Assembly (NCBI GenBank): GCA_032629725.1 | Contig: JAFEVB010000023.1 | Span: 558,001 to 622,000 of the forward strand | Direction of reading: 5' to 3' | Source of the DNA: Gremmenia infestans | Lineage: Eukaryota; Ascomycota; Leotiomycetes; Helotiales; Hamatocanthoscyphaceae | DNA length: 64,000 nt | Shown here: positions 21,658-34,075 of the stretch, one piece after another | Numbering within the stretch: the stretch's first letter is position 1 | Layout: each line of letters begins with the position of its first letter | Position numbers and translations under genes: made by a program | Notes under the pieces: generated by a model | What the model was told of the DNA's origin: nothing | The model's database searches: none | What the model saw: only the letters and a program-made list of their open reading frames with translations

Positions 21658-23760
21658 CTACCCATCAAAAACCCCATGCTGCAACTCAACCCCAAACTGA
21701 TCCTTAGCAAGAAACCTCATCTGCTTTTCAATTTCATCCTCCATTCCCTTGCCAAACCCAAACCACTGCTTCAACTTACTAGTATAAAACACCACATCGC
21801 TACTCAGCAGCACGAATCGGAACAGTACATGCTTCCACCCGTTCACAAAGCGCTCCGCGAACGACAGATCCTTGCTATCGACCAGACTCCTACTCGCCCA
21901 GCTGCCAGTCATCTTGATACGGTTGACAGGGGAGCCGAGGAACTGGTTATTGCCTTGCACGATGCGCATGTTGCGGCCGATGAAGATCAGCTCGCGCGGG
22001 AAATTATCTTCTTCCGACAAGATGTCGCGGATGCCCTGGCGCATGCGCTCCTGTACCTCGAAGTGCCTCTCAGCGGGCGTTTTGCCTTTCAGGTCCTTGG
22101 TTATGCGCTCCCGTGTGCTGCTGTCTCCGCCCTCGTACGGCTTCATGAGCGTGGCGCTTGCGAAGAGATCGGGGGCTTTGACGCCCCATGCACTTGTTAC
22201 TTCGCCGAGTGTCGCGTTGTCGAACGTCATGATTGCTTTCCAAAACTGGCAATACTGGTGGCGGAACGAGGGCGTCATGGAGACGTAGAGGCCGTGGTCG
22301 ATTAGTACTAATTCTGCGTGTCCGTTGGGTTTGCGGCGGATGAAGATGTTGCCTGGATGGGGGTCGCAGTGCACGAGCCCCCAGAGGAACATTTGGGCAG
22401 AGAAGAGGTCGACCATTGTTGTCATTACTTCTTTCAAGGAGAGGCCGAGACCGCCTTTGCCGGAAGGTCCTTTCCATTCGTTGCGCTCTGGTTTGAGGTT
22501 TCCGGTTCCGTCGTTGGGGGGTAAGGGGGGTGCGGAAAGAGGTGTCCCGTCTACACCGGGTGAGCCACCGCTTCCTCCTCGCCAGGGTCCACCCAGAGCT
22601 TCTTTGTCCCAGAGACGGACTCCTTCAATCCATTCTGCGGTCATGACCCTTTTGGAAGATAGCTCTCGGTAGACTTTGGGAATATAGACACGTCCTCGTA
22701 GTCGAGGCTCTCCAGCTACTAGTTCTGCCATCTTTACTGAGTTGTCGGCTTCATTGACAAAGTCGGTTTCTAGCATCAACCGTTCTGTGATGTATGGGAC
22801 CAGATTGTAGAGAGGGAGGTCAAACCAGTAGGTGTAGATTTTCATTACAACCCTAGTAAAATTAGTAAAAAGTGCTAGAGATTTGGACCTTTCTTACCTG
22901 AAGGACCATAGATCCCAACCCACCTGATGGGCGATCTCCCTCTTTTGTACCTTGATCGCGACCTCTCTTCCATCTTCCAACCTCGCCCAATGAACCTGAG
23001 CCACAGATGCTGAGGCTTTTGCCTTCTTCTCCATTACTCCCTTCCCAGGCTCATTCGAAAAAGAAACCCCGAATACCTCTTCCGGACTCTTGCCAAAATC
23101 TTCCCGTATAACCTGCTCCACGTCCGCCCAGTGATTCTGCGGCGCATCATCAAACATCCTCGAAAACATCTTCTGGAACTCTGGTGGCAGAACCGCACTC
23201 TGCATAGCAATCGCCTGTCCAATCTTCAAATACAACCCCCCATTCAGGTGTAGTAATTCGAACAACCTCTCGGCGTTCCTTCTATGAAGGTCTTCTATTG
23301 TACCAATAAATGGGTAGGGCCTAAAGTTGAGTTTGTAGTCTATTGCCACAAGCAGACCTAGACTGAATGTTCGCAGAGATCGAGTAATTGCGGAGGCGTA
23401 GATTTGGGTATCAATTAGGTATAAAAGTCCTGTGGCCGCAGAGACGTATAGTAACCTCTTGCCCCATTTTATAGAACGTCTATACTGCTTTGGCGGAGCA
23501 GGTTTTCCCAGAGATTCGGGAGTAGGAGGAGCAAAGCCTTGGTATCGTTCGGTTTGTATAGAGCGTTTTGTGCATTTAGGGGTAGCCTTATTTCGAAAGG
23601 CTAATGTGGATGTATTCGAGGAAAGAGAACGTGTGCCATGATTGATGATTCGAGAAGAGAAATGCGAGGGTAGAGAAAAGGAAGAGAGCGACAGCTTTGG
23701 GTTCGGTCTACATTGGGCACTGAAGTTGCGCAGACTCTGTCCTGCTACGCGCAGTGACAT
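21658..23760 (-). CDS. Mitochondrial ABC1/ADCK (UbiB-family) protein, Mcp2-like
   Basis: Two exons, 23760-22898 and 22852-21658 (685 residues). The first 70 residues are Arg/Ser-rich and nearly free of acids, as a mitochondrial presequence should be; a membrane segment follows at about 102-118. UbiB-family marks: KxGQ motif (LKIGQ, 178-182), Ala-rich loop ASASVAQVH (249-257), the Lys of VAIKVQ (270), catalytic loop HCDPHPGN (449-456) and DHG in place of DFG (473-475). DHG and overall order fit the ADCK1/Mcp2 branch rather than Coq8. Yeast Mcp2 is an inner-membrane protein tied to mitochondrial lipid homeostasis. A Gly/Pro-rich insert at about 375-420 is unusual and probably a surface loop. 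Divergent from PALI across a 2-kb spacer. Confidence 0.88.
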
Positions 23761-24790
23761 ATCTGGGGTGGATTTTGGGGTTCAATAAAGAATCATGAAG
23801 CTGAAAGAGAATATATCCAGTCGTCAGAAATGAGATTTGTTGCCTACCGTATTCCGATCTTATCGCCGGCGGGCGTTATCCGTCCGGAGACGGTGAATAA
23901 TTCAGCCGACGCCGACCCCCCCCCCTCTCCTCCTTTTTCAAGACTTCAAGAGGCGAGGATGGACGATGTTCCGGTACAAAGTACTTCTGGACATTCGTGT
24001 CACTCAACCTCTGTTCTCTGTTTTGAGGCCGATAGCTCTGTATGTATTCAGTCCAGCATTGCGTCAGACAGAACTCCTATTTTCCTATTCGCTGATGGGA
24101 TCATTGGAACCGCTTGTCACCAGGTGAAACGAGTCTCAGGAAAAATAAGGAAGGAAGCATGACCGTCGAAAGGTTTGCCGCTGGCGAATATAATAATGCA
24201 ATGATCTCGTCGACTTGTGTTCTTAGCAACCTGCATTGCCAAGGAGAGAGTAATTAAGCAGTTGGTACGAAGTACAGGACAATCAAAAACTTATATCAAT
24301 TTATCCAGAGCGGAAGATATGCAGTTGCACAGGACATGTTTTGAATGGACCTATGGGCAGGGATATAACCTCCAAGCATGGTGATTGGGACAATATCCCG
24401 GGATAAATGCATGAAATGCATCGCGTCTTTCAAAACGATAACCGTCGCCAGCTTCCACAGCATGCTGCAATACGAACGGACGGTAAGGATAATAATACGA
24501 GGACGTGACAACTAACAACTGCTTGCTGGAAAGAACAATCGATGGGATGGGAAGGGAAGCCGCATATTGATCAAACCATTCCTATAATCTGCTGTTATCG
24601 TGGTGATCGGATTGTACTGTATGATCGATCTAGTGCAAGAAATCTAGCGATGCGGAAATTGCAGCTGCTGGGTTGAGGGTGTATGATCTGATACAAAGTG
24701 GATATTTCACCGGTCAGTAGGGTACATAGTAGTGATGATGTTGGTGTTGGAGAGTCTGTTTGTTGAATCTGATGTTTGCTATAAGTCCAG

Positions 24791-24818
24791 CAGTCCAGTC
24801 CAGTCCAGTCCAGTCCAG
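24791..24818. repeat. (CAGTC)n tandem repeat
   Basis: Five and a half perfect copies of a 5-bp unit in the MCP2/PALI spacer. Confidence 0.9.
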
Positions 24819-25059
24819 TTGATGATAAAAGTGATGTTGCCGCCTCTAATGCCCATACCAATCATTGCAATTGCATAGACCAAACGCGTACAAGACCGTG
24901 GCTGAGGCCGTTGAGTAGACACTCATGCATCGCAATCGCAATCCACAACCTGAATCCACCCGAGAGGAGGGGCGAAACAAGATCGGGTCGAGTCCACCAG
25001 GTCGATCTAGTCCATGGTAATTTTGGGTCCTGCGACACAGAGCACAGCTCAGCTTTTTC

Positions 25060-25087
25060 CAACCTTCAACCTTCAACCTTCAACCTT
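25060..25087. repeat. (CAACCTT)4 tandem repeat
   Basis: Four perfect copies of a 7-bp unit upstream of PALI. Confidence 0.9.
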
Positions 25088-25539
25088 CTTCACCAATCCC
25101 TCCTCCCTACACCACGGCGGCGGCCTGTCCAATTCTCGCACTCGATATATTCTTCATTATCCCTTCTTTCTTCTCTAGTACCCATACTCTAAGGTTCGCC
25201 GGCCGTTCATCCTTCTATCCAATCCCTGCAACGCTTCGGACACGCCATACACACGCACTGTGGCTTGGGCGAGGCCTGTTTATTGGACTCGACCACATCC
25301 ATCGAACGTCTGCAGGACCTGACTTGTAGATAACGGTCTGCACCGCTATAACCCAAGATAGAAACAGGCAGGCTCTACCAGTCTACCTACGGCTCTACCG
25401 TGCAGTACTAAGGTAGGTACCTACACTACTTTCTAGTGCACCAATACCAACTCTTTCCCCGCCAGTAGTGCTAGAACATTGGAAAGTCTACCCAGATCTT
25501 GGTTGCCCAGCCCAGCGCCCACACCACGCTACTCTGCCA

Positions 25540-25569
25540 ACTTTGACTTTGACTTTGACTTTAATTTTG
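25540..25569. repeat. (TTTGAC)n tandem repeat
   Basis: Three perfect 6-bp copies plus diverged units, about 280 nt before the PALI start. Confidence 0.8.
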
Positions 25570-25843
25570 ACTACGACACCACTTCACATTCCATTGAGTC
25601 CAGGAGACGGATTGACTTTCAACAATATTCGGCCTACCATTTGCGCGGACCAATGCGATCGCGAAGGAACCCCCATTTCGATCACCTCCAATGCAATCCT
25701 CTATCTAAGACTTCGAACATTCCTACGAACATCGCAACATCGACTAATCGTGCATCGCGAATCCCACCCTACCTTCAACCGCCGCGTCTTGACGACGCCG
25801 GCACCCACAGTCTTTTCGACACGACGAGCTCCACGGTTTCAAG

Positions 25844-28199
25844 ATGTTGCGGCCGGCGACGCCTCTCACCATTTTGCTGTTCGCAGCATTCGCTTTACTC
25901 CTAATTTCGGTCATCTCAACCCCAATCGTCAAGGGCATACCTCTGGCTTCCTTTGGAGGGGTTGATTTCGGAGTCTTTGGTTTCTGCAAGACAGGCGGCA
26001 AATGTAGCAGTATCGAGGTCGGATACGATACGAGTGAGTGGTCGATTGTTAAATATATGTCGAGACGAGTCTCCGCGCGATACCTACCCTGCAATCTTCT
26101 CGATGTTCTATTGATATAAATGCTAATAACCCCATGTATAGCTTCCCTATACAATGACGCTCAAGCTTCGACCTTTGACCTCCCGACCGGGACGCGGACT
26201 ACCCTCTCCGCGATTCTCATCGTCCACCCTATCGCCGCCCTCTTCACCCTCATAATGCTATGCATGGCAGGAGCGGCACATTTCCATTCCCCGTCGCATT
26301 CTCCACGGTACCTTCTTGGAATATTCATACTGAGTATTCTAACTTTGATATGCTCCCTTCTTTCGTTCCTGATAGATGTCCTACTATTCGTACCGCATAT
26401 GGCATGGGGATCGTACATTGTTTTAGCTGCAACAATTCTCATTGCCGCCAGCGGGATTGTTTCCTGTGCCATGCGCCGAACCTTGGTCAGTCGGAAAGCC
26501 CGAAAGCGTCGTATTGCGGAGAATGCAGAAATGAATGGGGAGAACTTTTACAATCGTCAAGATGTGCCCGCACCTGTTGCTGTTTCGACTGTGCCTGTAA
26601 TGGTGAACGGTGCTCCTGGAGGTGATAAGTTGCCTTCGTTTGCTACATTCGAGACGCAGAAGGAAAAGGAGAGGACGAGTGATGAGAGAATACCATTAAC
26701 CCAGATGACTCCATCCGAGAACTCTCCCCACAACGAACCGAGATCAATGGAAAGTGACCGATATGGGGGACCACCAAGGAGTCAGAGTAGAGGAAGAGGA
26801 AGCCCTCCTAGAGATCAATATGGCAATGCAATGCCGCTATCACCCCCAGGAAACTATGGGATGAGGAGTAGAGATCCATCTTTGGACCGACAGTACTCTG
26901 ATCCTGCTATGGGAGGAAGAGGAATTCCCCCAGGAGGCTACAGAGGCAGAGGAGGGTATGGACCACCGAATGGGCGAGGAGGATATGCGCCACCAAGAGG
27001 GGGCTATGGACCTCCAAGAGGTGGATATGGACCACCGAGGGGCGGAGGACCTTACAGAGGTGGAATGAGCGAACCGTTAGCTGCGATACCAGGTGGAATG
27101 GCAGCAGGAGCTATGATGCGAGGTGGGAGAGGTGGACCACCACCAGGATATGGAGCACCACAGAATGGCCGAGGAGGTTATAGAGGTCCATCTCCTGGAG
27201 GCAATCACCCGCGAAGACCTTCACCCCCTCAAGCGCCTGGCTATGGTGCGGAAACCTATAATGCGCGTGCACCCCCTCCAACTGGCCAATATGCCGCATA
27301 CAATCCGGACGATAGCCGCTCCAGTCTTCCGAGAGCCGAATCTCCACCACCTATTTCAACACTAGAAGGGCCTGTGGGACAGGCTGTGGAAATGGATGCC
27401 AGCACTGGAAGTCCTTCTCACGCACCCAAGGGATACGGACAATTCGGACCGTTACGAGACAGTGATGGTGATGTGGCTGGAATGGTCGGGCTTCAACAGC
27501 AACGAGTACAAAGGGATGCAGTCGTGAGTGAATCAAGTAGATATAGCACTGACGAGTAAGTTGCAGCAATCACATGACGAATACATCACTAATAAATCTA
27601 GATATGTACCTCCACGTCAAGGTTGGGGAGATGCTGGCAGATCGTCACCTCTCAACCCAGCTTCGCAACCCACTGAACTTCCAAGCTCAAGAGGCCATAA
27701 ACGTATCAGCTCAGCCGGCGATAATTACTATGAAGACATTGACCCTCGCTTTGCCGACAATCCACCATCAACACACCCCTCCGCTGTTCCAGCAGCCCTT
27801 GCTCCAGCAGGTGTTTTTCCCCTGAACACCTCGATGGGTAATTTACATCCCATCGGCGGCATGGACGGAAACAATTCGTACGAAGATATACATTCCGGCG
27901 CCCGTAGCCCAGCGGAGTCAGATCGATCAAACTTCACTTCGGTCTCGCAGCGAGGCATCAACCCGCGGTGGAATCCGGGACCAGGACCAGGTCAAGGATA
28001 CGGAGGCCTGATGCCAAACAGACGTCCTGCAAATCCACCCCAACAACAACAGAGTGATCTACTCCTAAATTCCAACCCTGATTTCCAACTGCCAACCGGC
28101 AGAGGCCGCGGTGGTGCGCCTGCTGGAAGAGGCAGAATCCCAGGTGGAATACCGGGAATGGTCCCTTCGAGCGCATATCCAGGCGGCAGTGCCCTTTAA
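25844..28199 (+). CDS. palI: pH-response regulator PalI/Rim9
   Basis: Three exons, 25844-26033, 26142-27555 and 27602-28199, giving 733 residues. The start MLRPATPLTILLFAAFALLLISV is the first membrane segment of the SUR7/PalI family; the extracellular loop holds VKGIPLASF, GVDFGVFGFC and GKCSSIEVGY with the two loop Cys. Three more membrane segments follow at about 82-105, 116-142 and 147-168. The remaining 560 residues are cytoplasmic and disordered, with RGG/Gly-Pro-Tyr repeats around 26930-27200 and Pro-rich stretches. PalI/Rim9 assists the PalH/Rim21 sensor at the plasma membrane in the alkaline-pH pathway that activates PacC. The long Gly-rich tail is usual in filamentous fungi. The last exon restores the tail frame (SSRYSTDE then YVPPRQGWGD). 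Confidence 0.93.
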
Positions 28200-28933
28200 T
28201 TCTCTTCATCCTTCAACCTTAACACTGCGAAACAAACATCCGAGCATAGCATAAGCTCCATTAAGCATTTCCACACAATCGGAAAATCTCCTTTTTTTTG
28301 ACTTTTACATACCCGACAGCGTACATAATAAGCTGGCGATCCGTTCCGAATTGCCTTTCTTCCCTTGGCTGCATTCATTCATTCTTCTGTTTTTACTTTG
28401 TCGATAGAGGCTGCTGGCTGCTGGCGTTTTCAGTGCTGTGCTGCGAAACTTACCACTAAAACATCATATCGATGATGTGCTTGTGATTGAATCGATCGAT
28501 ACATGATATTGCAATTGCGATTGCGATTGCATCTGATTTTCCTCTTTTCTGTGTATTGTATATATGGATGGCCATGCGTGTTGTGACATGGTTACTATTT
28601 TGGCATGATGAGGTGGCATGGATGGATGGATGGTTTGCGTAGCTAGCGGGTCTTGCTTGCCTTTGCGTTTGTATGTGGAGGGCTTTTACGACGTGGAAGA
28701 TGAGATGTGGGATGGATGGATGGGGAGTCGGAGGGGTTTATAGGCAATGAAAGTCGTACGCTATTCCGTGAGTATTAATTGTGTCTATTGTGACCGTTAC
28801 GGAGTGTTGAATACGACTTTGTGGGGATGATTTGCGCTGGTTGTGTAGAGTTGGTAGGATTATATCTCACAGAGCAACTGCAGGGAAAGAAGGGAATTAA
28901 TTATCACGTGATTTGGGGGCGGGTTAGATTTGA

Positions 28934-28963
28934 GGGGGATGGGGATGGGGATGGGGATGGGGA
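28934..28963. repeat. (GGGGAT)n tandem repeat
   Basis: About five copies of a 6-bp purine-rich unit. Confidence 0.85.
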
Positions 28964-29635
28964 TAAAGATAGGGATGATAACTTAAACCCAAATTAAGAA
29001 TGGTTAGGATCTTGCCTGTAGAGATATAATTAAGAAGAACAGACCTCCCCTTTTTTGCAAGCGGAAAAGGAAGCGAAGTGGACGAGACGAGACGATTGGT
29101 TTTATTTCCGCGAGGACGCTAAAGACCCCTATCCTATTCCTATGTAGTTAGGTTAGGGTGTCGACGGGACGGGCACTGTTCCTGGTGTGTTCTACGGTAC
29201 AGTAGCATGGTTTTTACGGCAGTTATCGCAGTTGTCTTTTATGATTGCAGATGATTATAAATATATTTTATAAAGTGTTTGAATAAATACCTAGATGGTT
29301 ACGCAGAAGTGGTACAGTAAGTAGGTAACGTAAACAAATAAACGTGCATGTCTGCAATACTTATAATTTCCATGTGCAAGCTTTCATATAGTATGAATAT
29401 GAAACGTGGAAAAGAATAAGACTAGATTCAGGGTATTGCAGTGGGACTCGGCGATTGGTCACTTCAGACGATACAGGACAGGCCCCTGACCTACCTAGTC
29501 GTTTGTCTCCAAGCAAATCTCGGGGCCCCTGAACGGCTGCATGGATGTCGTCGTCCTTGGAGGCTTGGACCTGATTACTGTACTGACCCGACTCAACCTG
29601 AGGTGATCGATCTGTCTGTACAGTAGCTGGATCTG

Positions 29636-29685
29636 CCTGTGTCTGTCGGTCGGTCTGTCTGTTTGTCTGTCTATCTGTATCTGCA
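29636..29685. repeat. (TCTG/TCGG)n imperfect microsatellite
   Basis: Run of about twelve 4-bp units, TCTG with TCGG, TTTG and TATC variants, in the upstream region of the septin gene. Confidence 0.8.
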
Positions 29686-30278
29686 CTGTATCCGGTCATC
29701 CAGCCAGTTCGTGATACCTTCATCCTTTCACAACTCTACATTCACTCACTCCCTTCCCTTTCCCTTATCCTTTCCCTTCATTCACACGGCCGTCGTGACT
29801 AGGCGCAGGCTCAGGTTCCTTCCGACGCCGCCTTGACTTCTTTTTCTCACAGCTCAGCTCAGCTCAGCTCACCCGCAACTTCTATCACGCCCGCCAGCTC
29901 GGTCTCGCGCGAAAACCTCCTTTATTCAGAACAGTAGCTCGAGTCTACTTGCCGTCGCAGAACATACCGTACTTGTACATCGTACCTTCCCAGATCTTGG
30001 TCTCATTGTGTTCTTTCTACCAGTGCATCCATTGCATTGCATTTCACTGCACGCACTGCGACGCGACAATCAAACTCTGGACACCGGCATCAAAATCACC
30101 AATTTAATCTACGCATTCACCAAGCAGCTTCTCCTTCTCCAACAGACCTGATCTATCACCGTTTCGTTTGACTGGCAGCAAACCACAAACTACAAACAAA
30201 TTACCTACCTCCTACCCAAATTCAATCGCAGCCAATTCCCTGTCGCTTCTCCGACACCACCATATCCAATCAATCAAC

Positions 30279-32010
30279 ATGGTCAGCACAAGTCGGCCCA
30301 GGACCCCTTCGGCCTCAACAGGTGCGACTTCTCCTCCAGACAAGCTGGCGCCAATACAAGAAGCTGGGAAATCGCATCCTCCACGTCGCTCCAGTTTGGG
30401 TCTTTTGCTACGTCGCACAAAGTCCATTGAGTTCAAGGGAAACAAGAAGCAACAAGCTCTGCGAGAGCAGGAACTCCAACGTCTACGCGAAGCAGCCGCA
30501 GTCCCCAAGAACCCACCGCGCCTTCCCAACCTCTACAACGGTGCAGCTGCTCCGAAATTCGACAACTTTGGAGGCGACGACAATACTCGACCAGACTCTG
30601 TTGCGATTGCTACTGGAAAGGCAGGTCAATACGGCAGACGCTCAATGGAGCCCGGACGTTCATCAACAGCCACTGGCAGTGTGCCAATACCCCCAATTCC
30701 GAACAACAGCAGGAATGGCGACTGGGTGGATCCATACGCTCGTACTGAAAGTATGACCCACCGTGGTCGGTACAGTTACGCTAGCAGCGCTGTAAGCACC
30801 ATCAATAGTCCTCGCAGAGTTAGGAGACGGAAGGATCCAACTCCATTCAAGTAAGATACTCGCCTCACCTTGCAATGATGAAACTGACCATCCCAGTATC
30901 CTGATCATTGGTTCTCGCTCATCCGGCAAGACTTCATTCCTCAACTTCCTCAAGACCTCCCTAGCACTTCCAGCTAAAAAGAGAAGCGCTCGCCCCACCG
31001 AATCTGAAGATGTCTTTGCCCCACAGGGCCAAAAGTCGGGAAACTTCATATCACATTACCTCGAGACTGAGATTGATGGAGAACGAATTGGTCTTACCTT
31101 GTGGGATTCGGAAGGATTGGAAAAGAGTGTTGTTGATTTGCAACTCCGCGAGATGTCTTCTTTCCTGGAATCCAAATTTGAAGAGACCTTTACCGAAGAG
31201 ATGAAGGTAGTGCGAGCTCCAGGAGTCCAAGACACTCATATCCACTGCGCCTTCCTGATTCTCGACCCTATTCGAATCGACCAGAATATTGCAGCTTCGC
31301 AAGCAAGCACGTCGAATGGAACCGGTGCAAATGGCAAATACAGCTCCCCTCCTCGCGTGATTGGTGGTCTGGATGAAGATCTCGATCTGCAAGTACTTCG
31401 CACACTACAGGGCAAGACAACAGTTGTCCCAGTGGTTTCCAAGGCGGATACAATCACAACTGCCCATATGGCATTCCTCAAGAAGACCATCTGGGATAGC
31501 ATGCGGAAAGCCAATCTTGACCCTCTTGAGGCGCTTGGTTTGGATGAGGTTGAGAGCGAAAGTAGCCCGATAGAATCGACCCGTATTGAAGAAGGCGACG
31601 AGGAGGACTCCGAGAAGGACTCTGAGACTGAAGAAAAGGACATTGCAGAGCTAGCCCCAGCTTCCCCAACCCCTGAGTCATCCTCCCCTAGCTCGAAGCG
31701 CATGTCATCAGGTTCTGTTCGCCGTCATAAGCGCAATGATAGCGGGTCGTCTGCTGCCGAAGTATCATCATATCTCCCTCTCTCAATCATCAGTCCAGAT
31801 ATCTACGAACCAGGTGTTATTGGTCGGAAATTCCCTTGGGGATTCGCTGATCCAATGAATGCCGAGCATTGCGATTTCGTTCGATTGAAGGAATCAGTAT
31901 TCAGCGAGTGGCGTGGAGAACTCCGAGAAGCAAGCCGGGAGCTCTGGTATGAAGGATGGAGAACTAGCAGACTTAAGCCTCGTGATGCCAAACCTGCACC
32001 AAGACGATGA
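30279..32010 (+). CDS. Divergent septin (septin-type GTPase) with acidic insert
   Basis: Two exons, 30279-30850 and 30897-32010 (561 residues). The ATG at 30279 is preferred over an in-frame one at 30168 because the intervening residues look like leader sequence. Residues 1-185 are basic, Ser/Pro-rich and disordered. The G domain starts at the splice junction: P-loop GSRSSGKTS (196-204), DSEG (261-264, G3) and SKAD (372-375, G4). The septin unique element is recognisable at about 500-546 (GRKFPWGFADP, HCDFVRLKESVF, LREASRELWYEGWR). Between G4 and this element lies a Glu/Ser-rich stretch of about 75 residues (405-480), and the C-terminal coiled coil of core septins is absent. Septins form filaments at septa and hyphal tips; whether this one polymerises is unclear. 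It is probably a fungal-specific, non-core septin. Confidence 0.85.
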
Positions 32011-32512
32011 TCTATTCTTGTATGCATGTCTCACTACATCAGGACCTGCCTTGGAGTTTATGGAGACAAAATTTCGGTTGCGAAATTTTCTTTTGTTCAG
32101 CTGCATACCCCCTTTATTTTCCGCGTTCGTCTCACCCATCATGCACCTTTCCAGCGCTTCATATCGTATCATGAGATATGAGACCGGGGGGGTAATTTGA
32201 TTTGAGGATTTGGTCAGTTCTTCTTGCGTTGCGCGCGTTGCGCTGGCCGCGCTTTTCTGTTTCTGTTTTACTACAATCGACGTACATTTCAAGGGGATGG
32301 GCAATACTATATTCAGGAGCGATGGATGGATGGAAGGAAGAAGAAGCAAAAGCGGACAGATGAATGGTAAGAATGGAGCAAGCAAGTAAATAATTCTTAG
32401 CTCGTTCACTCATCATTGCACCGACTCTGGAATTGAATAGAATTTAATTCAGGTTGTCGCTACAGTACGTACAGTAGCAGGCAGGCGATGGATGCATTGC
32501 GTTCTACCGTCT

Positions 32513-32550
32513 GTATGTATGTATGTATGTATGTATGTATGTATGTATGT
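32513..32550. repeat. (GTAT)n microsatellite
   Basis: Nine and a half perfect copies of a 4-bp unit. Confidence 0.95.
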
Positions 32551-33250
32551 TTTGTTATGATATGTTTATTACTTGGTGTATGGATATGTACAGAAAGAAG
32601 AAAAGCAAGCAAGTATACCATCCCTAGGTACTGTACCTACTGCATGTACCTTTTTCTATGAGTAGCCCTGCTACGTAAGTAATTACAGTAGTAATGGTGG
32701 TGTGGAAGTATTTATTTATATTTTCGACCTCTTTAAACGGCGCGAATGCAATGTTCTTTCTGCTTCTGCTTTGGTTATTATGCCGGTCTAAGAGGGGAAG
32801 AAAGGAGAAGAAAGTGGGAGGGGGATGGGATGGGATGGGATGGTGGGCGGGGAAGAAGTCGATGGATAGGTAGGTATATAGTACTAGGTGATGGATGATG
32901 AAGAGAAGAGAAGAGAAGAATTGGAGAAGAGAAGAAATGGAGAATAGGAGTTTGAAGTACGTGAGAATGGTGGATTGTGGATTTTTAGAAATGGTCTTGC
33001 GTCTGCGTTGCGTTTTATGGCTATGAGATAGGTACCTACTTGTTGGGTGCTTTAATTGTGGGGTTGAGATAGAGGAGAAGGACTCTTTATCCGCATGCAT
33101 GCATAGGATGAGGGTGGTATAGATAGATAGTGTTGGAGGGGGTTTTTCTGGGGTTTGTGTAACTGTATTACCTTGCTACTATGGAGGATGGTGCACTACG
33201 CTACGCTAGATTTAGCCGCAGGGGAGGGGAGAGAGTGTAGTGTATTTTAC

Positions 33251-33288
33251 GGAATAAGGAGTAAGGAGTAAGGAGTAAGGAGTAAGGA
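33251..33288. repeat. (GGAGTAA)n tandem repeat
   Basis: Five copies of a 7-bp unit, the first with one change. Confidence 0.9.
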
Positions 33289-34075
33289 CCTTTGATGTCC
33301 TAGGAGGGAGGGGGAGTTCCTGGTGAAACGGTACGTACGGTGGTCACTGTCTCTTCTCTACTGTAGCACATGTCTGTCCATCTCTCGTGCTCGTTTCCGT
33401 CGAAGAGCTCGAGGAAGACTTGCTAGATATAGTAAGCCTCCCTTTAACAGAGACTTGCATTTAACTTCCTGTGTCTCTTATCTTCTGGGGCATACTCAGC
33501 TCTTACAGTACATGCTTTTACGTTAATTGTTGAATCTTTACCCTGACCCTTCCTTGTCGAGAGCCAGGCAGCCATGCATCTATCTGCTCGTGATTATTCG
33601 AAGCCCTTTTGCGATTTCAGGCCTTTTAGATACAATAGTAGGGAGTTAACGTCAAGTTAATAGCACGTAAGCCCGACTGATACAAGACAGGAAAATTCCG
33701 GAGTTTGAATGAGTATGGTGCTTGCTCTTTATCTATTCGAAAGCAGAGTAGACAGACAGCTTTCAATCAAGCTCTAGCTAACTGATGCAGCTGGAGCGCC
33801 AGCGAATGCTCTCTCGCTTATATTTTCAGGGGCTCGTCCTCGTCTTGTACTATAATTTTGCGGCCAGAAGTACTCGAGCATGATATTCTCAAACACACCT
33901 CTATGACTACCATCCTCGAATCATTAACAAGCTTCAGGCTTATAGCAACTACACAGTCACTACTGTTTCCCTCGGTGAAGTATGATCGCTGCTCTCCTCA
34001 TTTGTATCCGTCACAAGAACGACCAAACCGGACGAAGTGACTCGAGATTCTTTATGAGACCTGTGGAAGTGTCAG

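Larger units (their letters stand above)
23761..25843. promoter_or_regulatory. Divergent promoter / 5' leader region MCP2-like and PALI
   Basis: 2.08 kb between two divergent start codons. The right 800 nt before PALI are pyrimidine-rich and contain three unrelated short tandem arrays listed separately. Two overlapping open frames (25468-25965 and 25479-25904) run into the PALI start in other frames; if the PALI transcript begins upstream of them they would act as upstream ORFs. No independent gene supported. Confidence 0.5.
28200..30278. other. Gene-free region PALI to septin-like gene
   Basis: 2.08 kb. The left part is the PALI 3' flank with GGAT-type simple repeats. The right 600 nt are the C/T-rich promoter and probable long leader of the septin gene, with an (AGCTC)n run at 29850-29870. 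No supported gene. Confidence 0.5.
32011..34075. other. Gene-free convergent region septin/MFS
   Basis: 2.07 kb between two stop codons. It contains the microsatellites listed separately and GGGAT runs near 32826-32845. Short open frames on both strands are unsupported. Confidence 0.5.

Noticed and set aside
21676..22305. 209-codon frame opposite the MCP2-like gene
   Set aside because: Antisense to UbiB-family motifs that are clearly coding on the minus strand.
25468..25965. 165-codon frame overlapping the start of PALI
   Set aside because: Composition reflects the repeat-rich pyrimidine leader (runs of Thr/Leu from the TTTGAC array) and it overlaps a well-supported gene; kept only as a possible upstream ORF.
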